From DATARH01 sp035648415 (GTDB taxonomy: Bacteria > Pseudomonadota > Alphaproteobacteria > ATCC43930 > CGMCC-115725), in NCBI GenBank assembly GCA_035648415.1, contig DASRLO010000040.1:14113-78112 (forward strand): 64,000 nucleotides of DNA, written 5' to 3'. Within the stretch, counting starts at the first letter, position 1; each line of letters starts with the position of its first letter. Below are positions 42,959 through 52,283 of the stretch, one piece after another. The position numbers and the translations under genes are program-made. The notes under the pieces were generated by a model. It made no database searches and was not told the DNA's origin. It was given only the letters and a program-made list of their open reading frames with translations.

Positions 42959-44239
42959 GTGCAGCCGCCCGGCTTCTTTTCCGGCGACCTCGCCGCGACC
43001 GATCCCGCGATCGCCGCGGCGATCGCGCAAGAGCTGCATCGCCAGCAATCGCAGATCGAGCTGATCGCCAGCGAAAACATCGTGTCTCGCGCGGTGCTCG
43101 AGGCGCAAGGCTCGGTGCTGACCAACAAATACGCCGAAGGCTATCCCGGCCGGCGCTATTACGGCGGCTGCGAGTTTGTCGATGTCGCGGAGCGCCTTGC
43201 GGTCGAGCGCGCCAAGCGCCTGTTCGCTTGCGGCTTCGCCAACGTGCAGCCGCATTCGGGGGCGCAGGCCAACCAGGGCGTCTTCATGGCGCTGATCTCG
43301 CCCGGCGACACGATACTGGGCCTGTCGCTCGCCGCCGGCGGTCATCTGACGCACGGCGCACCGCCCAACATGTCGGGCAAATGGTTCAAGGCGACGAGCT
43401 ACGGCGTGCGCGCCGACGATGCGCGGATCGATTTCGCCGAAGTCGAGCGCCAGGCCGAGGCGCATCGGCCCAAGCTCATCATCTGCGGCGGCAGCGCCTA
43501 TCCGCGGATTATCGATTTCGCGCGGTTCCGCGCGATCGCCGACCGGGTGGGCGCCTTTTTGATGGTCGACATGGCGCATTTCGCCGGGCTCGTCGCCGGC
43601 GGGGTACATCCGAGCCCGCTACCGCACGCGCATGTCGTCACCACGACGACGCACAAGACGCTGCGCGGGCCGCGCGGCGGCATGATCCTCACCAACGACG
43701 AGGCAATCGCCAAAAAAATCGACTCGGCGATGTTCCCGGGCCTCCAGGGCGGCCCGCTGATGCATGTGATCGCGGCGAAGGCGGTGGCGCTGGGCGAGGC
43801 GCTGCAGCCGAGCTTCCCGCTCTATGCCCAGGCGGTCGTCGACAACGCCAAGGCGCTCGCCGAGACGCTGGTGGCCGAGGGGCTGGCGATCGTCTCGGGG
43901 GGCACGGACACGCATCTGATGCTGGTCGATCTGCGGCCGCTCGACCTCACCGGACGCGACGCCGCGAAGGCGCTCGAACGCGCCGGGATGGCTTGCAACA
44001 AGAACGGCGTCCCGTTCGACCCGCGACCGCCGACGGTGACCTCCGGCATCCGCCTCGGCTCGCCGGCGGCGACGACGCGCGGCTTCGGGATCGAGGAATT
44101 CCGCCGGATCGGCCGGTGGATCGGCGAGGTCCTGCGCGGTCTCGCCAAGCATCCCGAGGACAACGCCGCGACCGAAATGCGGGTGCGCGGCGAAGTCGGC
44201 GCGCTGTGCGAGCGGTTTCCGGTCTATCCGCGGCTCTAG
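42959..44239 (+). CDS. glyA: Serine hydroxymethyltransferase
   Basis: The 426-residue protein carries the SHMT hallmarks: LIASENIVSRAVLEAQGS, YAEGYPGRRYYGG, and the PLP-lysine region VVTTTTHKTLRGPRGG. It interconverts serine and glycine, supplying one-carbon units to folate. The first in-frame standard codon is GTG 42959, but the frame stays open to 42923. A CTG at 42926 just after AGGTGA would give LTNSAASP, close to the usual start of alphaproteobacterial GlyA; the true start is therefore uncertain. nrdR follows after 15 bases. Confidence 0.95.
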   Translation: MQPPGFFSGDLAATDPAIAAAIAQELHRQQSQIELIASENIVSRAVLEAQGSVLTNKYAEGYPGRRYYGGCEFVDVAERLAVERAKRLFACGFANVQPHSGAQANQGVFMALISPGDTILGLSLAAGGHLTHGAPPNMSGKWFKATSYGVRADDARIDFAEVERQAEAHRPKLIICGGSAYPRIIDFARFRAIADRVGAFLMVDMAHFAGLVAGGVHPSPLPHAHVVTTTTHKTLRGPRGGMILTNDEAIAKKIDSAMFPGLQGGPLMHVIAAKAVALGEALQPSFPLYAQAVVDNAKALAETLVAEGLAIVSGGTDTHLMLVDLRPLDLTGRDAAKALERAGMACNKNGVPFDPRPPTVTSGIRLGSPAATTRGFGIEEFRRIGRWIGEVLRGLAKHPEDNAATEMRVRGEVGALCERFPVYPRL

Positions 44240-44254
44240 AATAGGGGAGGGAAG

Positions 44255-44716
44255 ATGCGCTGTCCGTTCTGCGGGACCGACGATACCCAGGTCAAGGATT
44301 CGCGACCGACCGACGACCGCGGGGCGATCCGCCGGCGGCGGTTCTGCCCGAATTGCGCGGCGCGCTTTACCACGTTCGAGCGGGTGCAGCTGCGCGACCT
44401 CACCGTGGTCAAGAAAACCGGCCAGCGCGAGCCTTTCGACCGCGACAAACTGGCGCGCTCGATCTACGTCGCGCTGCGCAAGCGGCCGCACGAGCCCGAC
44501 CGCGTCGAGCGGGTGATCAATTCGATGGTGCGACAGCTCGAAAGCTCGGGCGAGACCGACATCCCGAGCGACATGATCGGCGAACTGGTGATGGAGGCGC
44601 TGGCCTCGCTCGACCAGGTCGCCTATATCCGCTTCGCCTCGGTCTACCGCAATTTTCGCGAGGCCAAGGATTTCGGCGAGTTCGTCGGCCGCATCGCCGC
44701 CGACGGCGATTGCTGA
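44255..44716 (+). CDS. nrdR: Transcriptional repressor NrdR
   Basis: The 153-residue protein has the zinc ribbon C3-x2-C6...C31-x2-C34 (MRCPFCG, FCPNCAARFTTFER). An ATP-cone (about 48-138; VVKKTGQREPFDRDKLARSI) follows. NrdR senses ATP/dATP and represses ribonucleotide reductase genes. GGGGAGGGAAG precedes the ATG. The glyA-nrdR-ribD order is common in alphaproteobacteria. Confidence 0.97.
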   Translation: MRCPFCGTDDTQVKDSRPTDDRGAIRRRRFCPNCAARFTTFERVQLRDLTVVKKTGQREPFDRDKLARSIYVALRKRPHEPDRVERVINSMVRQLESSGETDIPSDMIGELVMEALASLDQVAYIRFASVYRNFREAKDFGEFVGRIAADGDC

Positions 44717-44771
44717 GGGCGGCGCGGCGATCCGCGCGACAGCTATTTTCCGTCCCGGCGAAGGTGGCGCG

Positions 44772-45869
44772 TTGGTGGATGACCTCGCTCCTATGCGCGC
44801 GGCGCTGGCGCTGGCGCGGCGCAACCTCGGCGCGACCTGGCCCAATCCGGCGGTCGGCTGCGTCATCGTCAAGGAGGGCCGCGTCGTCGGCCGCGGGTCG
44901 ACGCAGCCCGGCGGCCGCCCGCATGCCGAAACCGAGGCCCTGGCGCGGGCCGGCGGCGGGGCCGGAGGCGCCACGGCCTATGTCAGCCTCGAACCGTGCA
45001 GCCATCACGGCCGGACCCCGCCCTGCGCCGAGGCGCTGATCGCGGCCGGGATCGCCCGCATCGTGGTCGCCGTGGAAGACCCCGACCCGCGCGTCTCGGG
45101 CCGTGGGATCGCCAGGCTGCGCGCCGCCGGGATGACGGTCGAGACCGGGTTCTGCGCCGCGGAGGCCAGCGAGCTCAATGCCGGTTTTTTCCGCCGGATC
45201 GAGGAAGGGCGGCCGCTCGTCACGCTGAAGCTCGCGGCCTCGCTCGACGGCCGCATCGCGACATCGGCCGGAGAAAGCCGCTGGATCACCGGGCCGGCGG
45301 CGCGCGACCGGGCGCATCTGCTGCGCGCCACGCACGACGCGGTGCTGGTCGGCACCGGCACCGCGCTCGCGGACGATCCCCGGCTGACCTGCCGCCTTCC
45401 CGGTCTCGCGTCGCGCTCGCCGGTGCGGATCGTCATCGACCGGCAATTGCGGCTGCCGGCGACATTGCGCCTGCTCGCCGAGGCCAACGAGGTCCCGAGT
45501 TGGGTCGTTACGCTGGCGTCCGCCAGCCCGTCGCGCCATGTCGAATTGGCCCGCCAGGGGGTGAAGCTTATCCCGACCGATCCCGACGCCTTGGGCGGCA
45601 TCGATCTGGTCGCAATGTTGCGTCGCCTCGGCGACGAAGGCTTGACCCGGCTGCTCGTCGAGGGCGGAGGCAGGCTCGCAGCCGCGCTCCTGCGCGCCGG
45701 GCTGGTCGATCGCGTCGTCTGGATGCGCGCGCCGCTGGTGATCGGCGGTGACGGTCTGCCCAGCGTCGCCGCGCTCGAACTCGGCGGTCTCGCCGGCGCT
45801 CCGCGCTTTCAGCTGCTGTCGAGCGAGATCGCGGACGGCGATGTAATCGATACGTATCGCCGCTTGTAG
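44772..45869 (+). CDS. ribD: Bifunctional riboflavin deaminase/reductase RibD
   Basis: The 365-residue protein has the N-terminal deaminase with zinc ligands in RPHAETEAL and EPCSHHGRTPPC, and a C-terminal reductase domain (about 150-365; LKLAASLDGRIATSAGES, DAVLVGTGTALADDP, LVEGGGRLAAALL). It performs steps two and three of riboflavin synthesis. TTG 44772, GTG 44775 and ATG 44793 are possible starts; GAAGGTGG suits the first two. The rib genes ribE and ribH follow beyond a small reverse-strand gene. Confidence 0.95.
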   Translation: MVDDLAPMRAALALARRNLGATWPNPAVGCVIVKEGRVVGRGSTQPGGRPHAETEALARAGGGAGGATAYVSLEPCSHHGRTPPCAEALIAAGIARIVVAVEDPDPRVSGRGIARLRAAGMTVETGFCAAEASELNAGFFRRIEEGRPLVTLKLAASLDGRIATSAGESRWITGPAARDRAHLLRATHDAVLVGTGTALADDPRLTCRLPGLASRSPVRIVIDRQLRLPATLRLLAEANEVPSWVVTLASASPSRHVELARQGVKLIPTDPDALGGIDLVAMLRRLGDEGLTRLLVEGGGRLAAALLRAGLVDRVVWMRAPLVIGGDGLPSVAALELGGLAGAPRFQLLSSEIADGDVIDTYRRL

Positions 45870-46145
45870 CTATCTGTTCCCGCATTGCTGGTCGAGCACG
45901 CCGCTCATCTCGATGCCGTTATGCGTCGAGCCGGCGGCGAAGGTGGTGCCGACGGTCGGGCTATAGAGCCTGCCGTTGAAATTCAGCATGACGGGGTCGA
46001 GGACCCGCCAGGCGCCGGACCCATTGCGGGCAAACGCGTCGCACGGCACCGCCTGGCTTTGCGCCAGGCTCGGCCCGGCGCTCAGTAAAACGACGGAGGC
46101 GGCGGCCAAGGCCAGCCGGCAAAAGCGCTTGCGTGAATTTCCCAT
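45870..46145 (-). CDS. Small secreted protein of unknown function
   Basis: The 91-residue precursor has a signal peptide (RKRFCRLALAAASVVLLSAG, likely cut after SLA near residue 28). A small domain containing two cysteines (VPCDAF and DQQCGNR) and DPVMLNFNGRLYSPTVG follows; a disulfide is likely. No family is recognised. It lies antisense to the rib cluster between ribD and ribE, touching the ribD stop. Confidence 0.65.
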   Translation of the reverse strand: MGNSRKRFCRLALAAASVVLLSAGPSLAQSQAVPCDAFARNGSGAWRVLDPVMLNFNGRLYSPTVGTTFAAGSTHNGIEMSGVLDQQCGNR

Positions 46146-46268
46146 CGGATCGCACCCGCGAAAGTCGCTGCTTATCCCGGCAAACGCCGGAGCGGCGCGT
46201 TCGTCGTCAGGCTGAGGCGCGGCAAAAGAGGCTGGCTAATCGGGGATGAGGCTCCTAGCCTAGCCGCC

Positions 46269-46868
46269 ATGTTTACCGGGATCGTCACCGATGTCGGCGA
46301 GGTGAAGGACGCGCGCCATGGCAACGGGCTGCTGACGCTGACCATCGCCACCGCCTATGACACCGCGAAAATCGCGCTTGGCGCGTCGATCGGCTGTTCG
46401 GGAGTGTGCCTGACGGCGGTCGCGCTCGAACCGGGCCTCTTCACGGTCGAGGTTTCGGATGAGAGCCTGGCCCGCTCGACGCTCGCCGATTGGCGCGCCG
46501 GCACGCGGATCAATCTCGAGCAGGCGATGAGGCTTGGCGACGAGATGGGCGGGCACCTGGTCCAGGGCCATGTCGACGGCGTCGCCCGCGTCACCGGGCG
46601 GCGGCCGGACGGCGAGTCGGTGCGCTTCACCTTCGCGGCTCCCACCGAGCTCGCGCCCTACATCGCGCCCAAGGGTTCGGTCGCGCTGGATGGGGTGAGC
46701 CTCACGGTCAACGAGGTCGACGGCGCCGGGTTCGGCGTCAACATTATCCCGCACACGCTGGGCCACACCACCCTTGGCGATGCCCGGCCGGGCGCCAGGA
46801 TGAATCTGGAGATCGACCTCATCGCGCGCTATGTCGGGCGGCTGCTCGACGCGCGGGGAGCGGCGTGA
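46269..46868 (+). CDS. ribE: Riboflavin synthase, alpha chain
   Basis: The 199-residue protein is two tandem lumazine-binding repeats: MFTGIVTDVGEV...GCSGVCLTAV and HLVQGHVDGVARV...DGVSLTVNEVDG. It dismutates two 6,7-dimethyl-8-ribityllumazine molecules into riboflavin. Its TGA shares a base with the ATG of ribH. The 120 bases upstream contain no recognisable FMN riboswitch. Confidence 0.96.
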   Translation: MFTGIVTDVGEVKDARHGNGLLTLTIATAYDTAKIALGASIGCSGVCLTAVALEPGLFTVEVSDESLARSTLADWRAGTRINLEQAMRLGDEMGGHLVQGHVDGVARVTGRRPDGESVRFTFAAPTELAPYIAPKGSVALDGVSLTVNEVDGAGFGVNIIPHTLGHTTLGDARPGARMNLEIDLIARYVGRLLDARGAA

Positions 46869-47347
46869 TGCCCCGGACGACGGCGGGGCGGGCGCCGCAT
46901 CTGCTGCTGGTCGAGGCGCCCTACTACACGCATATCGCGGCGCTGCTGCGCGACGGCGCGGAGCGCGCGCTTGCCGCCGCCGGCGCGACATTCGAGACCC
47001 TGGAGGTTCCCGGCGCCTTTGAGATCCCCGGCGCGATCGGCATGGCCGCGAGGGCCGAGGGCAAGTTCGACGGCTTTGTCGCGCTGGGCTGCGTCATTCG
47101 CGGCGAGACCAGCCATTACGACCATATCTGCGAGTCGACGGCCGACTGGCTGCAGCACCTCGCGGTGGAGCAAGGTCTGCCGATCGGCTACGGCATCCTC
47201 ACCTGCGAGAGCGAGGCGCAGGCGCTGGTGCGGGCGACGCCGGGCGGCAACGGCCGCGACAAGGGCGGCGAGGCGGTGCGCGCCTGCCTGGCGATGGTCG
47301 CGGCGAAGCGGCGCTTCGCCGAAGCGGGCGTTGGGAGCAACGGATGA
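46868..47347 (+). CDS. ribH: 6,7-dimethyl-8-ribityllumazine synthase
   Basis: The 159-residue protein has PHLLLVEAPYYTHIAALL, VPGAFEIPGAI and ALGCVIRGETSHYDHICE with the catalytic histidine. A GRDKGGEAVRACLAM C-terminal helix follows. It supplies the substrate for RibE. The start overlaps the ribE stop by one base and its own stop overlaps the nusB start as ATGA, so translation is coupled. Confidence 0.95.
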   Translation: MPRTTAGRAPHLLLVEAPYYTHIAALLRDGAERALAAAGATFETLEVPGAFEIPGAIGMAARAEGKFDGFVALGCVIRGETSHYDHICESTADWLQHLAVEQGLPIGYGILTCESEAQALVRATPGGNGRDKGGEAVRACLAMVAAKRRFAEAGVGSNG

Positions 47348-47841
47348 GCGCGGCGGGCGCCACCGAGCGGGACGGAGCGCGCCCGTCGGCCGGCGGCCGC
47401 CGGCGCAGCGTGGCCCGGCTGGGTGCCGTCCAGGCGCTCTACCAGCACGCGCTGAACCCCGGGCTCGGTCCCGAGATCGTCGTCGGTGAATTCCTGCACC
47501 ACCGCCTCGGCCGCGAGATCGACGGCGAGACCTACGGCGAAGCCGACGAGGCGCTGTTCGCCGACATCGTGCGCGGGGTCGCGCACCATCGCGAGCGTCT
47601 CGACGAGACCATCGCCGCGACCTTGAGCGAGGAATGGCCGCTGCGCCGCCTTGAAACCATCCTGCGCCTGATCCTCGAGGCCGGGGCCTACGAGCTCGCG
47701 CATCGCCCCGACATCCCGCCGCGCGTGACGCTCGCGGAATACATCGCCATCGCCCACGCGTTTTTCGACGGCAAGGAGCCGGGCCTGGCGAACGGCGTGC
47801 TCAACCGCCTCGCCCGGGCGCTGCGCGGCGAAGAGCTCTAG
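47344..47841 (+). CDS. nusB: Transcription antitermination factor NusB
   Basis: The 165-residue, all-helical protein contains RRSVARLGAVQALYQHAL at the start, ETILRLILEAGAYEL in the middle and TLAEYIAIAHAFFDGKEPGL with the GVLNRLAR end. These are conserved NusB positions. It binds boxA in rRNA leaders with S10. It overlaps ribH by four bases and precedes thiL by seven, a standard ribH-nusB-thiL operon. Confidence 0.95.
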   Translation: MSAAGATERDGARPSAGGRRRSVARLGAVQALYQHALNPGLGPEIVVGEFLHHRLGREIDGETYGEADEALFADIVRGVAHHRERLDETIAATLSEEWPLRRLETILRLILEAGAYELAHRPDIPPRVTLAEYIAIAHAFFDGKEPGLANGVLNRLARALRGEEL

Positions 47842-47848
47842 GCCGGCG

Positions 47849-48829
47849 ATGAAGCCGGCGGGGCTCGGCGAGTTCGGGCGCATCCGACGCTTTTTCGCAC
47901 CGCTCGCGGGGCTGGGCGCGCTGGACCTCAGCGACGATGCGGCGCTCATCGATTGCCCGTCCGGCTATCGCCTTGTCGCGACCGTCGACCAGCTCGTCGA
48001 GGGCGTGCATTTCCTCGCCGACGATCCGCCCGAGGCGGTCGCCAAGAAGCTGCTGCGGCGCAATCTGTCGGACCTCGCGGCGATGGGCGCGACACCGCGC
48101 CACTATCTGCTGACGAGCGCCCTACCCGCCTCGCGCGACGACGATTGGGTGCGCCGCTTCGCCGAGGGGCTGGGCGAAGACCAGCATCGTTTCGGGATCG
48201 CGCTGCTCGGCGGCGATTCGACCTCGACCTCAGGTCCCATTTCGCTGAGCCTGACCGCGATCGGCCAGGTCGCCGCCGGCAGGGAGATCCGCCGCAGCGG
48301 CGCAAAGCCGGGAAACCGGGTCTGGGTCAGCGGCACGATCGGCGACGCATTCCTCGGCCTCGAGGTGTTGCGCGGCGGTTACGGCGCGCTTGCGCCGGAG
48401 CATCGTGCCGCGCTTGCCGCGCGTTTCCGGCTTCCCGACCCGCGCATCGAGCTGGGCCCCTGTCTCGCCGGCATCGCCAGCGCGATGATCGATGTCTCGG
48501 ACGGGCTGCTCGCCGATCTCGGTCATATCTGCGAAACGTCCGCGGTCGCGGCGACGGTCGAGCTGGCGCGCTTGCCGCTGTCGCCGGCCGCGCGAGAAGC
48601 CGTCGCCGACGATATCGCCATCCGCGCCGCGCTGGTGACCGGCGGCGACGATTACGAGCTCTTGTTCAGCGCCCCGCCCGAAGCCAGCGGCGAAATCGTC
48701 AGCCTCTCGCAGAGCCTCGGGCTGCCGCTCACCGAGATCGGCGCGATCGAGGTGGGCGCAGGAGTGCGGCTCATAGATGCGGACGGCCGCGAGATCCCCG
48801 TCGGGGCCACCGGCTGGCGGCATTTCTGA
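47849..48829 (+). CDS. thiL: Thiamine-monophosphate kinase
   Basis: The 326-residue protein has LDLSDDAALIDCP, VATVDQLVEGVHF, KLLRRNLSDLAAMGA, LLGGDSTSTSGP and ASAMIDVSDGLLADLGH, and a GGDDYELLFSAP loop. All are ThiL/PurM-fold signatures for ATP and magnesium. It makes thiamine diphosphate. Its last base is the first base of the following transporter start codon. Confidence 0.95.
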   Translation: MKPAGLGEFGRIRRFFAPLAGLGALDLSDDAALIDCPSGYRLVATVDQLVEGVHFLADDPPEAVAKKLLRRNLSDLAAMGATPRHYLLTSALPASRDDDWVRRFAEGLGEDQHRFGIALLGGDSTSTSGPISLSLTAIGQVAAGREIRRSGAKPGNRVWVSGTIGDAFLGLEVLRGGYGALAPEHRAALAARFRLPDPRIELGPCLAGIASAMIDVSDGLLADLGHICETSAVAATVELARLPLSPAAREAVADDIAIRAALVTGGDDYELLFSAPPEASGEIVSLSQSLGLPLTEIGAIEVGAGVRLIDADGREIPVGATGWRHF

Positions 48830-50025
48830 TGGCCAGCGCGCGCAAGACGGTCCTGCTGCTCGCCGGCTGCCAGGCGCTGGCGATGACCAGCATGAGCGTG
48901 CTGGCGACGGTGGCGGCGATCATCGGCAACATGCTGGCCGTCAACAAGGCGCTGTCGACCGTGCCGGTGGCGCTGCAGATGACCGGGATGATGTCGGCGA
49001 CGATACCGGCGGCGCTGCTGATGGCGCGGATCGGGCGGCGCGGCGGGTTTTGGACCGGGGCGGCGATCGGCGCGACCGGCGGGATCGTCGCCGGGCTGGC
49101 GGTGTGGGCCGCATCGTTCCCGCTGTTTTGCCTGGGCACCCTGATGATCGGCGCCTCGAACGGGTTCGCCCAGCAATACCGCTTCGCCGCCGCCGAGCTG
49201 GCGGACGAGGGGTTCCGCTCGAAGGCGATCTCGCTGGTGATGGCGGGCGGGGTGGTTTCCGGCCTCTTCGGACCGGAAGCGGCGAAATGGTCGCGCGACC
49301 TGTTTGCCCCGGTTCTGTTCGCCGGCTGCTTCGCGATGGTCGTGGCGCTGCAGATCGGCGCCGCGGGGCTGCTGTCCTTCGTGCACCTGCCGCCGCCGCC
49401 GCCGCGCGGCAGCCTCAGAGGCGCCGGGCGGCCGCTCGGCCAGATTGTCCGGCAGCCGCTTTTCGTCGTCGCCCTGCTGTCCGGCATGGTCGGCTATGGC
49501 GTCATGTCGCTGGTGATGACCGCGACGCCGATCGCGATGATCGGCTGCGGCTTCCAGTTCACCGACGCCGCCTTTGTCATCCAGTGGCACATCCTCGGCA
49601 TGTATGCGCCGAGCTTTGTGACCGGACACCTGATTTCGCGATTCGGCCTGTCGACGGTCCTCTTGGCCGGCGCCGTCTTGCTGCTGTGCTGCTGCGGGAT
49701 CAACCTTTCGGGCATCGCCGAAGGCAATTTTTGGGCGGCCAACGCGCTGCTCGGCATCGGTTGGAATTTCCTCTTTATCGGCGCGACGACCTTATTGACC
49801 CGCATTTATCGCCCGGAGGAGCGCGCCAAGGTGCAGGCGCTCAACGATTTCACGATCTTTAGCACCTCGACGCTGGCGTCGTTTTCGTCCGGTGCGCTGT
49901 TGGCGGAGTTCGGCTGGACGACGGTGCAGTTGACGGTGATACCGTTCGTGGGCGTCGCCGCCGCGGCGATTTTGTGGATGCGCTGGAGCGCGGCTCGCGT
50001 CGAGCCGAGTTACGCGGCCGAGTAA
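48829..50025 (+). CDS. MFS transporter
   Basis: The 398-residue protein has twelve predicted helices, with MTGMMSATIPAALLMARIGR as the motif-A region and YRPEERAKVQALNDF in the loop 10-11 position. It overlaps thiL by one base and is probably in the same transcript. The substrate is unknown, though a cofactor or precursor exporter/importer would fit the operon. An Ala/Leu-rich pattern with few charged residues in the helices is typical. Confidence 0.85.
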   Translation: MASARKTVLLLAGCQALAMTSMSVLATVAAIIGNMLAVNKALSTVPVALQMTGMMSATIPAALLMARIGRRGGFWTGAAIGATGGIVAGLAVWAASFPLFCLGTLMIGASNGFAQQYRFAAAELADEGFRSKAISLVMAGGVVSGLFGPEAAKWSRDLFAPVLFAGCFAMVVALQIGAAGLLSFVHLPPPPPRGSLRGAGRPLGQIVRQPLFVVALLSGMVGYGVMSLVMTATPIAMIGCGFQFTDAAFVIQWHILGMYAPSFVTGHLISRFGLSTVLLAGAVLLLCCCGINLSGIAEGNFWAANALLGIGWNFLFIGATTLLTRIYRPEERAKVQALNDFTIFSTSTLASFSSGALLAEFGWTTVQLTVIPFVGVAAAAILWMRWSAARVEPSYAAE

Positions 50026-50162
50026 CGCCGCAAAGTTGCCTGCCGGCGGCTCTTCTGGCATGTTTCGGCTAATCCGACCTGCCTTCCGCCGCGCATCCAT
50101 TGTCCACTGGGCGGCGCCGACGGCGGGTTTTTCTGTCCGCACGCTTGGGGGAAACAACGACA

Positions 50163-52259
50163 ATGTCTGCGGCTTATATTCTGGTGCTCGTCTGCGGCGT
50201 CGTGGCTTTGCTGTACGGGTTCGTCACCAGCCGCCAGGTGCTGGCAGCCGATGCCGGGACCGCCCGGATGCAGGAGATTTCGAGCGCCGTGCAAGTCGGC
50301 GCCAGCGCCTACCTCAACCGCCAATACCGCGCCATCGCGATGGTCGGGGTGGTGATCCTCGTCATCCTCGCCGCGACGCTCGGCTGGCGGGTGGGGCTCG
50401 GCTACCTGATCGGCGCGGTGCTGTCGGGCGCGGCGGGCTATATCGGGATGAACGTCTCGGTGCGCGCCAACGTGCGCACCGCGCAGGCGGCGAGAAGCGG
50501 CCTCGCGGCCGGGCTCAACATCGCCTTCAAGGCCGGCGCGGTGACCGGCCTCCTGGTCGTCGGGCTGGGAATCCTCGGCGTCGGCGGCTACTACTTCTTC
50601 CTGCGCTCGACGCTGGCCGGCGACGATCTGCGCCCGGTGCTCGAGGCGATGGTGGCGCTCGGCTTTGGCGCGTCGCTGATCTCGATCTTCGCCCGCCTCG
50701 GCGGCGGCATCTTCACCAAGGGCGCCGATGTCGGCGCCGACATCGTCGGCAAGGTCGAGGCCGGCATCCCCGAGGACGACCCGCGCAACCCCGCCGTCAT
50801 CGCCGACAATGTCGGCGACAATGTCGGCGATTGCGCCGGGATGGCGGCCGATCTGTTCGAGACCTACGCCGTGACCATCGTCGCGACGATGCTGCTCGCC
50901 AACATCTTCTTCCAGCCGCCGCTGCGCGACACGATCATGCTGCTGCCGCTCGTCATCGCGGCGGTATGCATCCTCACCTCGGTGATCGGCACGTATTTCG
51001 TCCGTCTCGGCCCCGACAACGGGATCATGCGCGCGCTCTACAAGGGGCTGATCGTGACCGGCGTTTTATCGATTATCGCGATCGCCGCGGTGGTCGGCTG
51101 GCTCGTCGGCTTCCAGCAGGGCCTGCCGACGACGAGCGGGACGATAACCGGCTGCGACATCCTCGTGTGTGCGGTGGTCGGGTTGGTTGTCACCGGGCTC
51201 ATCGTCTGGATCACCGAGTATTACACCTCGACCGAATACCGGCCGGTGCGCAGCATCGCGCAAAGCTCGACCACCGGCGACGGCACCAACGTCATCCAGG
51301 GCCTGGCGATCTCGATGGAGGCGACCGCGCTGCCGGTCCTGGTGATCTGCGTCGGGATCATCGTCTCCTATCTTTCATCCGGCCTCTTCGGCATCGCCAT
51401 CGCGGCGACGACGATGCTGGCGCTCGCCGGCATGGTGGTCGCGCTCGACGCCTATGGGCCCGTCACCGACAATGCCGGCGGCATCGCCGAAATGGCCGAT
51501 CTGCCGGCCGAAGTGCGCCGGACGACCGACGCGCTCGACGCGGTCGGCAACACGACCAAGGCGGTGACCAAGGGCTACGCCATCGGCTCGGCCGGGCTCG
51601 CCTCGCTGGTGCTGTTCGCCGCCTATACCGAGGATTTGAAACATTATTTCCCTGGGATCGACGTGCACTTCGCGCTGCAGGACCCTTACGTCGTGATCGG
51701 GCTCTTCCTCGGCGGCCTGCTGCCGTATCTGTTCGGCGCGATGGGCATGACCGCGGTCGGCCGCGCCGCCGGCTCGGTGGTCGTCGAGGTGCGACGCCAG
51801 TTCCGCGAGATCCCCGGCATCATGCAGGGCACCGCGAAGCCCGATTACGGGCGGGCGGTCGACATGCTGACCCGCGCCGCGATCCGCGAGATGATCGTGC
51901 CGTCGCTGCTGCCGGTGCTGGCGCCGATCGTGCTCTACATCGTCATTCGCCTGATCGCCGGCCAGGCGGCAGCGTTCGCGGCGCTGGGGGCGATGCTGCT
52001 CGGCACCATCGTCACCGGCCTCTTTGTCGCGATCTCGATGACTTCGGGCGGCGGCGCCTGGGACAACGCCAAGAAATACATCGAGGAAGGGCATCACGGC
52101 GGCAAGGGATCGGACGCGCACAAGGCGGCGGTCACCGGCGATACCGTGGGCGACCCCTACAAGGACACCGCCGGCCCGGCGGTCAACCCGATGATCAAGA
52201 TCACCAACATTGTCGCGCTGCTGCTACTCGCCATCCTTGGCGGCTGGGCGGCGCATTGA
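50163..52259 (+). CDS. hppA: K+-independent-type H+-translocating pyrophosphatase
   Basis: The 698-residue protein has about 16 membrane helices and the PPi/Mg2+-binding block KGADVGADIVGKVEAG...NVGDNVGDCAGMAADLFETY. The segment GNTTKAVTKGYAIGSAGLAS has Lys where K+-dependent enzymes have Ala, which marks the K+-independent group found in Rhodospirillum and its relatives. It pumps protons using pyrophosphate as energy source. Start 50163 (ATG) lies after GGGGGAAACAAC. bamE is convergent 24 bases away. Confidence 0.95.
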   Translation: MSAAYILVLVCGVVALLYGFVTSRQVLAADAGTARMQEISSAVQVGASAYLNRQYRAIAMVGVVILVILAATLGWRVGLGYLIGAVLSGAAGYIGMNVSVRANVRTAQAARSGLAAGLNIAFKAGAVTGLLVVGLGILGVGGYYFFLRSTLAGDDLRPVLEAMVALGFGASLISIFARLGGGIFTKGADVGADIVGKVEAGIPEDDPRNPAVIADNVGDNVGDCAGMAADLFETYAVTIVATMLLANIFFQPPLRDTIMLLPLVIAAVCILTSVIGTYFVRLGPDNGIMRALYKGLIVTGVLSIIAIAAVVGWLVGFQQGLPTTSGTITGCDILVCAVVGLVVTGLIVWITEYYTSTEYRPVRSIAQSSTTGDGTNVIQGLAISMEATALPVLVICVGIIVSYLSSGLFGIAIAATTMLALAGMVVALDAYGPVTDNAGGIAEMADLPAEVRRTTDALDAVGNTTKAVTKGYAIGSAGLASLVLFAAYTEDLKHYFPGIDVHFALQDPYVVIGLFLGGLLPYLFGAMGMTAVGRAAGSVVVEVRRQFREIPGIMQGTAKPDYGRAVDMLTRAAIREMIVPSLLPVLAPIVLYIVIRLIAGQAAAFAALGAMLLGTIVTGLFVAISMTSGGGAWDNAKKYIEEGHHGGKGSDAHKAAVTGDTVGDPYKDTAGPAVNPMIKITNIVALLLLAILGGWAAH

Positions 52260-52283
52260 ACGGCGCGCGCCGCCGGCCCGATG

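Noticed and set aside
46146..46268. FMN riboswitch ahead of ribE
   Set aside because: The 120-base gap has none of the conserved RFN element segments and contains the promoter side of a small reverse gene.
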